Part shown: piece after piece, positions 1 through 9,183 of the stretch | Position numbering within the stretch: the first letter of the stretch is position 1 | Layout: each line of letters opens with the position of its first letter | From: an uncultured Pelagibacteraceae bacterium | GTDB lineage: Bacteria; Pseudomonadota; Alphaproteobacteria; Pelagibacterales; Pelagibacteraceae | Assembly: GCA_902613545.1 (NCBI GenBank) | Contig: CACMHW010000002.1 | Location: 1-64,000, forward strand | Reading direction: 5' to 3' | Length of the DNA stretch: 64,000 bases | Notes under the pieces: generated by a model | The model's database searches: none | What the model was told of the DNA's origin: nothing | The model's input: the letters and a program-made list of their open reading frames with translations, nothing else | Position numbers and translations under genes: made by a program

Positions 1-1134
1 TAGGATTAAAGATGGGTAAACAAAGTATAAATGCCTCCATCCAGTTAATAACGTTGAATGAAGAATAATTGTAGAAAAAATCGGAATAAAAAAGTTTAAA
101 AGAATTAAAATATCAAATTTTTCACTTTCTCCTCTCCATAAATCATTGTATTTCTTTTTTTCGTCTATTTTTATCAAACGACTACCGATCCTTTTAAGAT
201 TAAAATAAAAACTAACTAAAAAAAAAATTAAATAAACTATTGGTGTAGTAATTGAAATCCAAACTATTGTATAAAACCAAGGTACAAATTCGACTTGAAT
301 GTAATTGCCTAAGAAGAGCGTATGAATTCCAACAGGAATATTGGCTAATTTTTTAAATGCAGAAAAAAAATATTTAATTGGATCTTCCCACAAATATGGC
401 CAGAACAAATATATAAAAATTAAAGTACAAAAAATTAAAAAAAATAACAATAAAACTTCTTTTTTTTTATTATTTGAGGATCTTAATATTTGAATAATTT
501 TAAAACAAATTATTAAAAAAGGTAAATAAATACCTAATAGTCTCGTTCCTACAAGTAAGCCTGAAAAAAAAGAAAAAATAAAACTTTTTTTTAAATTGGA
601 CTCTCTTAAATAATTAATTCCATAATATAGAGTAATTATATTTAGAGACATGAAGACAATATCTTTTGAGTTGTAGAAACTTTGAGAAAAAATTCTAGGA
701 GATAAAACTAAAAATAGGACCCCAAGGAAACCAAAAAAAAATGAATTATGCCTATAAATGATTATTTTGAATAAATATATAAGAGAGAAAAAAAATATTA
801 AAAAAGTACAGTAATGTCTTAAGAGAAAAATTTCTCTGGAATCTTTTAAATCAAAAAGAATTTCAATTAAAGATAAAGGTAATTCAAAAACTACACCGTT
901 ACCTTGCTCATAATAAGAATGTATATCCGGAGTTTTAATTGTATTTTCAACTGCAGAAGCTAAATTAAAATTAAATAAATCTAAAATATATTTTAAAGAA
1001 ACAAAACCGTTAACTCTAGAATTATCTTCATCAATACTAATTCCATAGTCTGTAAAAATTAAGGATCCAATTATGAAAATTACAGAAAATAAAAATATTA
1101 AAAATATGTTTTCATTTTTACTGAAGAATTTCAC
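1..1134 (-). CDS. Polytopic membrane glycosyltransferase, GT39/ArnT-like (partial, 3' end off window)
   Basis: A frame open from a GTG at 1134 down to base 1 encodes at least 378 residues without a stop. The GTG overlaps the stop of the upstream wecE-like gene (GTGA); the nearby ATG at 1115 is out of frame. The protein starts with a membrane segment, then DYGISIDEDN around residues 28-37, which resembles the acidic first periplasmic loop of lipid-phosphate-sugar glycosyltransferases. Later come many hydrophobic segments, WPYLWEDP and near the window edge GWRHLYFVYP, a signature I associate with GT39-like bacterial membrane proteins. It probably moves a sugar from a polyprenyl-phosphate donor to a surface glycan. 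Substrate unknown; family placement is by motif only. Confidence 0.75.
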   Translation of the reverse strand, partial: MKFFSKNENIFLIFLFSVIFIIGSLIFTDYGISIDEDNSRVNGFVSLKYILDLFNFNLASAVENTIKTPDIHSYYEQGNGVVFELPLSLIEILFDLKDSREIFLLRHYCTFLIFFFSLIYLFKIIIYRHNSFFFGFLGVLFLVLSPRIFSQSFYNSKDIVFMSLNIITLYYGINYLRESNLKKSFIFSFFSGLLVGTRLLGIYLPFLIICFKIIQILRSSNNKKKEVLLLFFLIFCTLIFIYLFWPYLWEDPIKYFFSAFKKLANIPVGIHTLFLGNYIQVEFVPWFYTIVWISITTPIVYLIFFLVSFYFNLKRIGSRLIKIDEKKKYNDLWRGESEKFDILILLNFFIPIFSTIILHSTLLTGWRHLYFVYPSLIL

Positions 1135-2276
1135 TTTTTAAAACCTTTTGAAAAAAAAACTTGAATTTTTTTGCAAATATAATCTATTTGATTATAAGAT
1201 AAAGAATTGTGCATAGGTAATCTCACAACCCTTTTTATATAAATATCTGTATTTCTAAGTTTCTTTTTTTTCTTAAAAAATTTTTTACCTGCTTCAGATT
1301 TATGTAGTGGAGTGTAACTTATAACTGCGTTGATTTTAAATTTTTTAAGAAATTTTAAGAATTTTTCTCTTACATCTTTTTCTAAAATTAAGACGAAAGA
1401 ATGAAAATTATATTTGGAATTCAGATTCTTGGGTATAGAAAAATTATTTTTTGAGATTTTATCAAGCTGATTAAGATATCTATTATGTAATCTAGATCTT
1501 TTTTGAATAATAGTATTTATTTTTTTAATTTGAGGTTTCAAGTAACTTGCCGCTAACTCTGTCATTAAGAAAGCTGAGCCTACTGTGACCCAAGAATAGT
1601 ATCTAATTTTATTAGAATTCATTAAAAATCTATTTGTTCCTTTATCAAAAATAAACCTAACCTTTTTTAAAAATTTTTTGTTATTTACTACTAGCATTCC
1701 GCCCGAACCAGAGTGAATATTTTTTGTTTCATGAAAAGAGAAACATGCAAAATCTCCAAAAGAACCTAATGGTTTTTTTTTTAAATAGGAACCAAATGCC
1801 TGAGCCGCATCTTCAATTAAAAAGATTTTTTTTTTTTTACAAAATTTTTTTAATTCATGAAGAAAATTTATACTATAGCCTTGATAGTGAACTAGGATTA
1901 TTGCTTTAGTTTTTTTCGATATACATTTCTTTATATCTTTGAAGGAAGGCATTAAATTATGTTTTTGAATATCACAAAATTTTAATTTGCATCCTGCTCG
2001 AGCAAAACTAGATGCTGTTGTTATGAAAGCGAATGATGGGACAATCACTTCATCATCAGATTTTAGATCGATAGCTAACGCACATATTTCTAGAGCTGAA
2101 GTACAACTGTTGGTTAAAAAAACATCTTTAAAATTAAATTTTTTATTTACTTCTCTTTGAATCGACATGATGTTTTTTCCTGGTCCATGAGGAGGTAATT
2201 TCGAATTCAAGAAATTTTTTACATTTGTTGTGCTTTCGCGAATTTGAAGCGGCACATTAAATTTTATCTCATTCAT
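1131..2276 (-). CDS. wecE: dTDP-4-amino-4,6-dideoxygalactose transaminase-like (DegT/DnrJ/EryC1 family)
   Basis: This 381-residue PLP-dependent sugar aminotransferase follows E. coli WecE/RffA closely along its length. Visible matches are NSCTSALEICAL (56-67), DEVIVPSFAF (75-84), the cofactor-ring aspartate in IEDAAQ (D156) and the PLP lysine in SFHETKN (K185), then GSAFLMTELAASYL and YTPLHKSEAG. WecE converts dTDP-4-keto-6-deoxyglucose to the 4-amino sugar used in surface polysaccharide. The length matches the family (about 376). Its stop overlaps the GTG start of the downstream membrane glycosyltransferase, so the two are probably co-transcribed. A 228-base AT-rich gap separates it from the divergent GT2 gene. 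The exact nucleotide sugar used is inferred. Confidence 0.85.
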   Translation of the reverse strand: MNEIKFNVPLQIRESTTNVKNFLNSKLPPHGPGKNIMSIQREVNKKFNFKDVFLTNSCTSALEICALAIDLKSDDEVIVPSFAFITTASSFARAGCKLKFCDIQKHNLMPSFKDIKKCISKKTKAIILVHYQGYSINFLHELKKFCKKKKIFLIEDAAQAFGSYLKKKPLGSFGDFACFSFHETKNIHSGSGGMLVVNNKKFLKKVRFIFDKGTNRFLMNSNKIRYYSWVTVGSAFLMTELAASYLKPQIKKINTIIQKRSRLHNRYLNQLDKISKNNFSIPKNLNSKYNFHSFVLILEKDVREKFLKFLKKFKINAVISYTPLHKSEAGKKFFKKKKKLRNTDIYIKRVVRLPMHNSLSYNQIDYICKKIQVFFSKGFKK

Positions 2277-2504
2277 ATAATTACTTTTAGATAGTAGTAT
2301 TTTGTATATAAAACAACTATTTAGTTTTATATTTTGGATTATACCAAATTAAGAGATTCCATTATACTAATATCTTATATAAATTAAAAATATGATAAAT
2401 AATGTTTTTATTTGGGAATCAAAATCATTTACTCTTTTAATAAATGATTTAATAATCATGCATTTGTATGACAATCAGGTTTCATAAAAATTGTACTTAT
2501 TAAA

Positions 2505-3431
2505 ATGATAAAAGAGCTTTCAATAATAATTCCTGTTTATAATTCGGAAGGAATTCTTGAAAATTTAACTGAAAAATTAATTCTTACTCTTGAAAAAAAA
2601 TATAATAATTTTGAGATTATTTTAATAAATGATGCCAGTAGGGATAATTCTTGGAAAATAGTTCAAAAATTATGTAAAAAAAACGAACTAGTTAAAGGTA
2701 TTAATTTAAGGAAAAATGTAGGGCAGCATAATGCAATATTTGCCGGACTAAAAAATTGTAACGGTAAAATTATAGTTACAATGGATGATGATGGTCAAAA
2801 TTTACCTGAAAGTATTCCCGCTTTAGTAAATGAACTAAATAAAGGATTCGATATATGTTATGCAAATTATAAAAATAAAAAACATAATTTTTTTCGAAAA
2901 TTTGGTAGTTTTATAAATAATTTAGTTGCATCTATATTATTCGACAAACCTTATAATTTGGTGTTGACTGGATTTAGATGTTTCACTAATGATATTAAAA
3001 ATGAAATTTTAAAGTTTCACTCTGCTTACATTTACTTGGATGGTGTAATCTTTTCTTGTACAAGCAATTATTCACAAATCTATGTTGATCACAAAGAGAG
3101 AGAAATAGGAAAATCAAATTATACTGCCTCAAAATTGATTGGTTTATGGTTAAGAATGGCATTTGGTTTTTCAATAATGCCTTTAAGACTTGCATCAATT
3201 TTTGGAATTTTGCTGTCTTTTGCAAGTTTAGTTATAGCAGTCTGGTTAATTTTTTTTAGATCAATGTCTAGTGCAATTCCGTTAGGATGGACTTCATTAA
3301 TGGTTATAATTTTATTTTTAGGGGGTATTCAGCTTTTAGCTTTAGGATTGATTGGGGAGTATTTGGGAAGAACTTACATCACAATAAATAACCCTACAAA
3401 ATACTCAATAAAAAACAAAATAAATTTTTAA
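2505..3431 (+). CDS. Family 2 glycosyltransferase, polyprenyl-phosphate type (DPM/ArnC-like)
   Basis: 308 residues. The N-terminal GT-A domain shows LSIIIPVYN at residues 5-13, the nucleotide-binding IND at 41-43 and the metal/nucleotide DDD motif in TMDDDGQ (94-96). HKEREIGKSNYTASKL follows, typical of the DPM1/ArnC/GtrB group. Two membrane segments close the protein (about 228-262 and 267-292), ending LIGEYLGRTY, as in the undecaprenyl-phosphate glycosyltransferases that attach a sugar to a lipid carrier on the inner face. It faces the wecE-like gene divergently, and with the GT39-like gene forms a plausible lipid-linked sugar pathway. The sugar is not predictable from sequence. Confidence 0.85.
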   Translation: MIKELSIIIPVYNSEGILENLTEKLILTLEKKYNNFEIILINDASRDNSWKIVQKLCKKNELVKGINLRKNVGQHNAIFAGLKNCNGKIIVTMDDDGQNLPESIPALVNELNKGFDICYANYKNKKHNFFRKFGSFINNLVASILFDKPYNLVLTGFRCFTNDIKNEILKFHSAYIYLDGVIFSCTSNYSQIYVDHKEREIGKSNYTASKLIGLWLRMAFGFSIMPLRLASIFGILLSFASLVIAVWLIFFRSMSSAIPLGWTSLMVIILFLGGIQLLALGLIGEYLGRTYITINNPTKYSIKNKINF

Positions 3432-3559
3432 GGATAAAAATTGATTTAATATTAAAGATAAAAATATTACAATTTACTTACTAAAAAATAAGTTATACTT
3501 ATTCAATAATAGGAATAGATTAAAAACATGATAACTGTCATGATTTTGTCTGAATAAAT

Positions 3560-3633
3560 GGCCACGTGGCGGAATGGTTACGCAGAGGATTGCAAATCCT
3601 TTTATCCCAGTTCGATTCTGGGCGTGGCCTCCA
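3560..3633 (+). tRNA. tRNA-Cys (GCA)
   Basis: Cloverleaf read by eye. The acceptor stem GGCCACG at 3560-3566 pairs with CGTGGCC at 3623-3629. The T arm is CCCAG-TTCGATT-CTGGG (3606-3622), and the anticodon GCA is at 3592-3594 in the loop TTGCAAA. The discriminator base is T (3630), the identity base of tRNA-Cys, and CCA is encoded at 3631-3633. Confidence 0.95.
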
Positions 3634-3680
3634 AAAAAAAAGTTGTTTTATTATATTAAAAAAAGTATTGTCACTTTTAT

Positions 3681-3756
3681 TCCTCGGTAGCTCAGTTGGT
3701 AGAGCAGTTGACTGTTAATCAATTGGTCGCAGGTTCGAGTCCTGCCCGAGGAGCCA
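3681..3756 (+). tRNA. tRNA-Asn (GTT)
   Basis: Cloverleaf read by eye. The acceptor stem TCCTCGG at 3681-3687 pairs with CCGAGGA at 3746-3752. The D arm contains AGCTCAGTTGGTAGAGC, the anticodon GTT is at 3713-3715, and a standard TTCGAGT T loop follows. The discriminator is G and CCA is encoded at 3754-3756. It lies 47 bases after tRNA-Cys on the same strand, so one transcript is likely. Confidence 0.95.
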
Positions 3757-3757
3757 G

Positions 3758-4123
3758 TTATCCTACTTTTTCAAATTTTGATGTATTGTTTAAAATTTGT
3801 AATATTTTTTCCTTTTGAGCTCTTGATAAAGATGAAAATGTTCTACTAAGAAAAGAATAATTTAAATCATCATTTGCGTCATCAGCAACGTTAACATCTT
3901 TAAATTCTTTAAAATCCTCAAAGAAATAAATTATTGGTACTTTTAAAAATTGAGATAATTGCATTAATCTATTAGAACTTACGCCATTGGTTCCTTTTTC
4001 GTATTTTTGTATTTGTTGGAATGTAACGTTTATAGCCTGTGCAACTTTTGTCTGAGTTAGTCCTAATGATAATCTACGCATTCTTAATTTTTTACCTAAG
4101 TGAACATTGAAATTTTCTTCCAT
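3758..4123 (-). CDS. XRE-family helix-turn-helix regulator
   Basis: 121 residues. An N-terminal HTH_3/XRE domain occupies about residues 10-66: GKKLRMRRLSLGLTQTKVAQ, then VTFQQIQKYEKGTNGVSSNRL and PIIYFFED. This cI/Cro-like domain is very common in Alphaproteobacteria as a short single-domain regulator with a C-terminal tail. The tail here is acidic and then basic, without a recognisable ligand domain. The gene ends one base after the CCA of tRNA-Asn on the other strand. Upstream lies the 145-base gap with an unusual homopolymer tract. Target genes are unknown. Confidence 0.85.
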   Translation of the reverse strand: MEENFNVHLGKKLRMRRLSLGLTQTKVAQAINVTFQQIQKYEKGTNGVSSNRLMQLSQFLKVPIIYFFEDFKEFKDVNVADDANDDLNYSFLSRTFSSLSRAQKEKILQILNNTSKFEKVG

Positions 4124-4183
4124 AGAACTCCCTAAATTTTTAAATATAAAACCTCAAAATGAACTTTTTGGCAATACATATAA

Positions 4184-4218
4184 TTTTTTTTTTTGGGGGG
4201 GGTATGGGGTAAAAAAAA
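4184..4218. repeat. Homopolymer tract T11-G8-TAT-G4-T-A8
   Basis: Between the DUF6134-like gene and the XRE regulator there is a run of 11 T (4184-4194), 8 G (4195-4202), TAT, 4 G (4206-4209), T, then 8 A (4211-4218). An eight-base G run stands out sharply in this AT-rich sequence. Whether it is a slippage-prone regulatory tract or an assembly artefact cannot be told from one sequence. Confidence 0.7.
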
Positions 4219-4268
4219 CTGTTTTTTGCTATTGACTCAGCCATAAAAATGAAGTGGACCAAAATAAA

Positions 4269-4952
4269 TTATTCAGCTTTTTTAAGCCTATACTCCCAAT
4301 AACCAGTCTTATCAAAGGCTGCTTTTACCCAAAGATAAGTATCTTCCTCATACCAGATATCTGTATTTAATTTTTTATCTTTAGATAAACTTGGATCTGA
4401 AGAACTAAAATTAAATCTAAGGGTTTTATAGGTTTTTTCTCCAATTTTTATTTCCTCTTTTCCTATAAATTCTACTTTTTGCTCTATAATCCTACCAGAC
4501 ACAGCACTAATTTGAGCTTTCTTTTTAACTATTTCATGGTTCCACCAAGTACCTATTATTTTATCTTTATCAACTTTTCCTTTAAATGATGATCCGTCAA
4601 TAATTAAATTTTTATCTTTTGGATCTATCGAAATATTTACGTATTTTTCTTTTTTATTCTGATTTGTAGTAGAATTAAATCCTGAAAATATACCATTAGT
4701 ATACCTTTCCTGTCCGCTTGCATAATATTTATATAGATCTATTCCAAGTTTAGTAATTTTAAATCTCACTTCGTTATCTATTGTTAAATTGCCGTTTTTT
4801 CTTTTAAATTCATAAGTATGATAGCCTATTAACTGATTATTTCTATATAACTCATATTCTAAATATTTGTATTTTGAGTAATGTTCAACATGAGCACTAT
4901 TTTCTGAAGTTAAAAAAAAAATTAAAGCAATTGAAAATAAAAAATTTTTCAT
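4269..4952 (-). CDS. Secreted DUF6134-like protein
   Basis: 227 residues with a clear N-terminal signal peptide (MKNFLFSIALIFFLTSENSA, cleavage near residue 20). The mature part starts YEL-YRNNQLIGYHTYEF, continues with alternating beta-strand-like segments, and has FKITKLGIDLYKYYASGQE and WYEEDTYLWVKAAFDKTG near the end. This resembles the DUF6134/DUF3108-like periplasmic beta-sheet proteins of Alphaproteobacteria, whose function is unknown. It stands alone, divergent from cysK only 12 bases away, so the two starts share one small control region. Family assignment is from memory of the motif style. Confidence 0.65.
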   Translation of the reverse strand: MKNFLFSIALIFFLTSENSAHVEHYSKYKYLEYELYRNNQLIGYHTYEFKRKNGNLTIDNEVRFKITKLGIDLYKYYASGQERYTNGIFSGFNSTTNQNKKEKYVNISIDPKDKNLIIDGSSFKGKVDKDKIIGTWWNHEIVKKKAQISAVSGRIIEQKVEFIGKEEIKIGEKTYKTLRFNFSSSDPSLSKDKKLNTDIWYEEDTYLWVKAAFDKTGYWEYRLKKAE

Positions 4953-4964
4953 ATATTCAATATT

Positions 4965-5960
4965 ATGGATAGTAATTCAGTCATATCGCAAATTGGAAAT
5001 ACACCATTAGTTAAATTAAAACAAGCCTCAGAATTGACAGGTTGTAATATCTATGGCAAGGCTGAATATTTTAATCCTGGAGAATCGGTTAAAGATAGGG
5101 CTGCTTTATATATTGTCCAAGATGCATTGAATAGAAAACTTATCTCAAAAGGTGGAACAATAGTTGAAGGAACAGCAGGAAATACTGGAATTGGTTTAGC
5201 GGTTGTCTGTAAAGAATATGACCTTAAGCTTAAAATAGTCATTCCAAACACTCAATCGATTGAAAAAAAAGAAACTTTGAAAAAACTAGGAGCAGAATTA
5301 ATTGAAGTTGATGCTGTACCTTACTCAAATCCTAAAAATTATATCAAACAATCAAAAAAAATAGCTGAAGATTTAAATACAAAAAGTAAAAATGGGGTTT
5401 ATTGGGCAAATCAATTTGACAACTTAATTAACGCAGAGGCTCATATTAAGACTACCGCAGAAGAAATCTGGTATCAAACAGCAGGTTTAGTGGATGGTTT
5501 TACCTGTGCGGTTGGAACTGGAGGTACTTTGGCTGGTGTTTCAATAGGTTTGAAAAATAAAAATAAAAATATAAAGATCGCATTATCAGATCCTATGGGG
5601 TCATCATTATTTTCTTATGTTAAAAATAATAAATTAGAGAGTTCAGGAAACTCAATTACAGAAGGTATTGGAACGGCTAGAATTACTAAAAATTTTGATA
5701 AAGCTTTAGTTGACGATGCTTTCCAAACAGATGATACAGAGGCTTTAAATTTAGTTTATGACTTAATTGAAAAACAAAAAATAATCCTAGGAGGCTCATC
5801 AGGTATAAATATTGCAGGTGCTATTAAACTAGCAAAAAAAATGGGTCCAGGTAAAACAATTGTAACAATACTTTGTGATCATGGTAGAAGATATGCAAGT
5901 AAAATATTTAATAAAAAATTTTTAAAAAGTAAAGATTTGCCTGTTCCAAATTGGTTATAA
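4965..5960 (+). CDS. cysK: Cysteine synthase (O-acetylserine sulfhydrylase family)
   Basis: 331 residues of the fold-type II PLP family. Visible are IGNTPLVKL (10-18), the PLP lysine in ESVKDRAA (K43), the phosphate-gripping [12 protein letters not shown], the glycine-rich [10 protein letters not shown] and the C-terminal [11 protein letters not shown]. It makes cysteine from O-acetylserine and sulfide. The sequence is of the slightly longer cysteine synthase A type rather than CysM. The 3' end overlaps the convergent aapP stop by six bases. The gene diverges from the secreted DUF6134-like gene. Assimilatory sulfate genes are not in this window, so the sulfide source is unknown. Confidence 0.88.
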   Translation: MDSNSVISQIGNTPLVKLKQASELTGCNIYGKAEYFNPGESVKDRAALYIVQDALNRKLISKGGTIVEGTAGNTGIGLAVVCKEYDLKLKIVIPNTQSIEKKETLKKLGAELIEVDAVPYSNPKNYIKQSKKIAEDLNTKSKNGVYWANQFDNLINAEAHIKTTAEEIWYQTAGLVDGFTCAVGTGGTLAGVSIGLKNKNKNIKIALSDPMGSSLFSYVKNNKLESSGNSITEGIGTARITKNFDKALVDDAFQTDDTEALNLVYDLIEKQKIILGGSSGINIAGAIKLAKKMGPGKTIVTILCDHGRRYASKIFNKKFLKSKDLPVPNWL

Positions 5961-6686
5961 TATCTGGCTCAAAAATAATTTTGTTCTCTCTGATTTTGGA
6001 TTTTCAAAAAATTCTTTCGTCTTAGCTCTTTCAACTATTTTTCCCTCATCCATGAATATCATATAATCAGCTACCTCTTTAGCGAAACCCATCTCGTGAG
6101 TAACTACAATCATTGTCATCCCACCTTTTGCCAGGTCGACCATTACATCTAACACCTCTTTAATCATTTCCGGATCTAAAGCAGATGTAGGTTCATCAAA
6201 TAACATTATTTTTGGTTCCATGCAGAGGGCTCTAGCGATTGCTGCTCTTTGTTGTTGTCCACCCGAAAGTTGTCCAGGGAATTTAAAAGCTTGATCATCT
6301 ATTTGAACACGAGTTAAGTTCCTCATAGCAACTTCCTCAGCTTCTTTTTTTGGTAATTTCTTTACCCAAATTGGCGCTAACGTACAATTATCTAGAATTG
6401 AAAGGTGTGGAAATAAATTAAATTGCTGAAAAACCATACCTACTTCAGCTCTAATCTTTTCAATATTTTTTGTATTTTCAGCTAATTCTGTGCCATCAAC
6501 AATTATATTTCCTTCTTGATGCTCCTCCAGCCTATTTATACATCTTATTAAAGTCGATTTACCTGATCCAGATGGACCGCAAATTACTATTTTTTCTTGA
6601 GATGCAACTTCAAGATCAATATCTTTTAATACTTGAAATTTATCAAACCATTTGTTTACTTTTTTTAACTCAATTATTTTTCCCAT
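5955..6686 (-). CDS. aapP: General L-amino-acid ABC transporter, ATP-binding protein AapP
   Basis: 243 residues, the usual length of polar-amino-acid importer ATPases. Walker A is GPSGSGKST (about 38-46), the Q-loop is [12 protein letters not shown], the signature [15 protein letters not shown], Walker [14 protein letters not shown], and the switch histidine sits in VVTHEMGFA. It powers uptake by the AapQ/AapM permeases. It is last in the aapJ-aapQ-aapM-aapP order, four bases after aapM, and its end overlaps the convergent cysK stop. Confidence 0.93.
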   Translation of the reverse strand: MGKIIELKKVNKWFDKFQVLKDIDLEVASQEKIVICGPSGSGKSTLIRCINRLEEHQEGNIIVDGTELAENTKNIEKIRAEVGMVFQQFNLFPHLSILDNCTLAPIWVKKLPKKEAEEVAMRNLTRVQIDDQAFKFPGQLSGGQQQRAAIARALCMEPKIMLFDEPTSALDPEMIKEVLDVMVDLAKGGMTMIVVTHEMGFAKEVADYMIFMDEGKIVERAKTKEFFENPKSERTKLFLSQIL

Positions 6687-6690
6687 TCTT

Positions 6691-7944
6691 TTATCTTTCA
6701 GTACTTAGTTTTTTTTCCAAATTTTGACTATATCTACTCATTGCATAACATATTACCCAGAAAACTAAACCTGCAAAAACATAGCCCTCCATAGCCATTC
6801 CAAGCCATTTTGGATTAGTTTTTGCCAAACCTATCATACCAGCTAGTTCCATCAACCCAACTACAAAAATTAAAGGGGTATCTTTTACAAGTGCTAATAG
6901 AGTATTAGCAATACCTGGGATTACTAATTTTAATGCTTGAGGTAATATTATCAATAAGTTCATCTTCCAATAACCCATTCCTAAAGATCTAGCGGCTTCG
7001 TATTGACCTTTTGGTAATGCTTGCAGGCCGCCCCTAACTACTTCAGCCATGTAAGCTGCCTCAAATAATGTGATTGCTATTAAAACTCTAATTAACTTAT
7101 CGATAAAAGTCCCATCGGGTAAAAACATCGGAAACATCACAGCTGACATAAATAATACAGTAATTAGAGGCACGCCCCTCCATAGCTCTATAAAACCAAT
7201 TGATACGTATCTGACCGCTGGCAGAGAAGATCTTCTACCTAAAGCTAGAAAAACACCGATTGGAAAGCAAAATAATATAGCGAATGCTGATATTATAAAT
7301 GTTAAAGAAAGACCTCCCCACGCAGCAGTTTCCACATATTTTAAACCAAAACTACCTCCCGAAATCAGCTCAATTCCCAAAAAGGGATATATAAAAACTA
7401 AAAATAAGATGAAATATTTTTTAAGTTTTGATGGTACAAAAAATGAAATACCAACAATAATAAATAGGATCAAAAATGCAGTATTTATTCTCCATTGTTC
7501 TGCATCTGGATATAGCCCATACATAAATCTATTAAACCATACTTTAATAAAAACCCAACAAGCACCATCTCCTGTGCAATCATCTTTGGAATTTCCTAAA
7601 AAATTTGCATCTAAAACAAACCAATTTAATAATGGTGGAATAGATTTGATAATTATGAAGACTGTTAAAAGAGTTAAAAAAGCGTTGAAATTATTGGAGT
7701 TTATATTTTTATTTAAAATATCTAAAGATCTTACTCCGCTAAATTCAATTCTTATTAAATAAAATCCAATAAAACCTAATATTAAAGGTGAAAAATAACT
7801 TATTTGATTTGGAAAAAAGCCTAATAAATTATAACTAAAAAAAGCATTAATAAACACGTCTAAAAAACTTAGTGTAACAAGTACAACACCTACTGGAAGG
7901 TAAGTTTTAATATTTTTCTTAGATGGTTTAGCGATTAAATTCAT
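6691..7944 (-). CDS. aapM: General L-amino-acid ABC transporter permease AapM
   Basis: 417 residues. An extended N-terminal half with several membrane segments precedes the BPD_transp_1 domain (about 205-410). The EAA loop is [36 protein letters not shown], cut here by motif rather than quoted as one stretch in the protein: [11 protein letters not shown] then [10 protein letters not shown]. The long N-terminal extension is typical of AapM/BztC-type permeases. It overlaps aapQ by one base, so the genes are translationally linked. Together with AapQ it forms the channel for amino acids delivered by AapJ. Confidence 0.92.
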   Translation of the reverse strand: MNLIAKPSKKNIKTYLPVGVVLVTLSFLDVFINAFFSYNLLGFFPNQISYFSPLILGFIGFYLIRIEFSGVRSLDILNKNINSNNFNAFLTLLTVFIIIKSIPPLLNWFVLDANFLGNSKDDCTGDGACWVFIKVWFNRFMYGLYPDAEQWRINTAFLILFIIVGISFFVPSKLKKYFILFLVFIYPFLGIELISGGSFGLKYVETAAWGGLSLTFIISAFAILFCFPIGVFLALGRRSSLPAVRYVSIGFIELWRGVPLITVLFMSAVMFPMFLPDGTFIDKLIRVLIAITLFEAAYMAEVVRGGLQALPKGQYEAARSLGMGYWKMNLLIILPQALKLVIPGIANTLLALVKDTPLIFVVGLMELAGMIGLAKTNPKWLGMAMEGYVFAGLVFWVICYAMSRYSQNLEKKLSTER

Positions 7945-9119
7945 TATTTTTCCTTTATAGCCATTTTTTTATTATACCAATTCATGAATATTGAGATCGA
8001 GATACTCAATGTCAAATAAGTGAGCATAGTAATAGAAATTATCTCAATCGCTCTACCTGTTTGCATTAAAGCAGTGCCAGCAAAAACTAAAACTATATCT
8101 GGATATGCAATTGCAGCTGCAAGAGATGAGTTTTTGGTTAAATTTAAATATTGGTTTGTTGTTGGTGGTATTATTATTCTTAAGGCTTGTGGCATAACAA
8201 CTAATTTTAAAATTTGATTTTTTGTTAATCCAATACTTGCTGCAGCTTCTTTTTGACCTTTATTTACTCCAAGGATTCCAGCTCTTACATTTTCGGCAAT
8301 GAAAGTTGCTGTATACATTGATAGTGCCAAGGCTAAAGCAATCAACTCAGGGATAATACTCACTCCACCAGCATAAGTATAAACTGTAGGTGAGAGTTGT
8401 TTTAAAACTGGATATTCGAAATTAAGAGATACGCCAAAAAATAGAAAACCAATTAAAGGAAGTAGTATTAATGTCAATATGGATAGGCTTATTGTAGGTA
8501 GCTGCTTACCAAATTGCTCTCTTTGTTTTGTTGCATAAGATTTAATAAAGTAAATTGCTATAATGGCGGCAATTATAGATAAAAGGAATATATTAAAATT
8601 TGTCCATATAAACTTTGGAACATACCACCCTTTTATAGTTAAAAAAGAAATATCATTAAAACTAATTCCATTTTCGGGAAGAGGTAAAGCTCTCAATGCT
8701 GCAAAATACCAAAAAAATATTTGTAAAATTAAAGGTATATTTCTAAAAATTTCAACATACCATTCTGCTACTTTAGCAATTAAGTAATTTTCTGATAATC
8801 TTGATACACCAACTATTACACCAGCAATTGTAGCAAAAAATATTCCAATTACAGATACTAAAATTGTATTTAATAAACCTACTAGAAAAGCTCTTCCATA
8901 AGAATGTGATCCGTCATATTCGATCATAGAAAAAGTTATATCAAATGAGGCCTCCTGATTTAAAAAACCAAATCCAAAAGATATTCCTCTATTGCCCATA
9001 TTAATTTGGGCATTAGTAGCAAAATAAATAATTACAGATAATAAAGCTAAAATAGTTATTGCTTGAGGAATTAAATCTCTTACTTTTTTGTTTTCAATAT
9101 TTAGTTTTTTTAGATTCAT
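7944..9119 (-). CDS. aapQ: General L-amino-acid ABC transporter permease AapQ
   Basis: 391 residues, a length usual for AapQ/BztB, which carry a large insertion between early membrane segments. The N-terminal GISFGFGFLNQEASFDI, then FLVGLLNTILVSVIGI and the EAA-loop motif EAAASIGLTKNQ with MPQALRIIIPP, identify the family. It pairs with AapM. The start lies 64 bases downstream of aapJ, across an intrinsic-terminator-like hairpin, so it is probably expressed at a lower level than the binding protein. Confidence 0.92.
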   Translation of the reverse strand: MNLKKLNIENKKVRDLIPQAITILALLSVIIYFATNAQINMGNRGISFGFGFLNQEASFDITFSMIEYDGSHSYGRAFLVGLLNTILVSVIGIFFATIAGVIVGVSRLSENYLIAKVAEWYVEIFRNIPLILQIFFWYFAALRALPLPENGISFNDISFLTIKGWYVPKFIWTNFNIFLLSIIAAIIAIYFIKSYATKQREQFGKQLPTISLSILTLILLPLIGFLFFGVSLNFEYPVLKQLSPTVYTYAGGVSIIPELIALALALSMYTATFIAENVRAGILGVNKGQKEAAASIGLTKNQILKLVVMPQALRIIIPPTTNQYLNLTKNSSLAAAIAYPDIVLVFAGTALMQTGRAIEIISITMLTYLTLSISISIFMNWYNKKMAIKEK

Positions 9120-9139
9120 TTTTAAACAGCGAGAATAAA

Positions 9140-9169
9140 AAAAAGGGCCAGATAAATCTAGCCCTTTTT
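9140..9169 (-). terminator. Intercistronic hairpin between aapJ and aapQ
   Basis: AAAAAGGGC (9140-9148) pairs with GCCCTTTTT (9161-9169), and AGA/TCT can extend the stem inside the loop. Read on the minus strand the stem ends in a run of U, as in an intrinsic terminator. It lies just after the aapJ stop and before aapQ, so it likely gives partial termination and/or protects the aapJ message from decay. Confidence 0.8.
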
Positions 9170-9183
9170 AATTTTATTAGCAA

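Noticed and set aside
3560..3756. A tRNA-associated integration site or genomic island next to the tRNA-Cys/tRNA-Asn pair
   Set aside because: No integrase, no direct repeat of the tRNA 3' end found by eye, and flanking genes look native.
7070..7762. A 230-codon open frame opposite aapM
   Set aside because: Antisense to a clear permease; its translation has no domain-like pattern.
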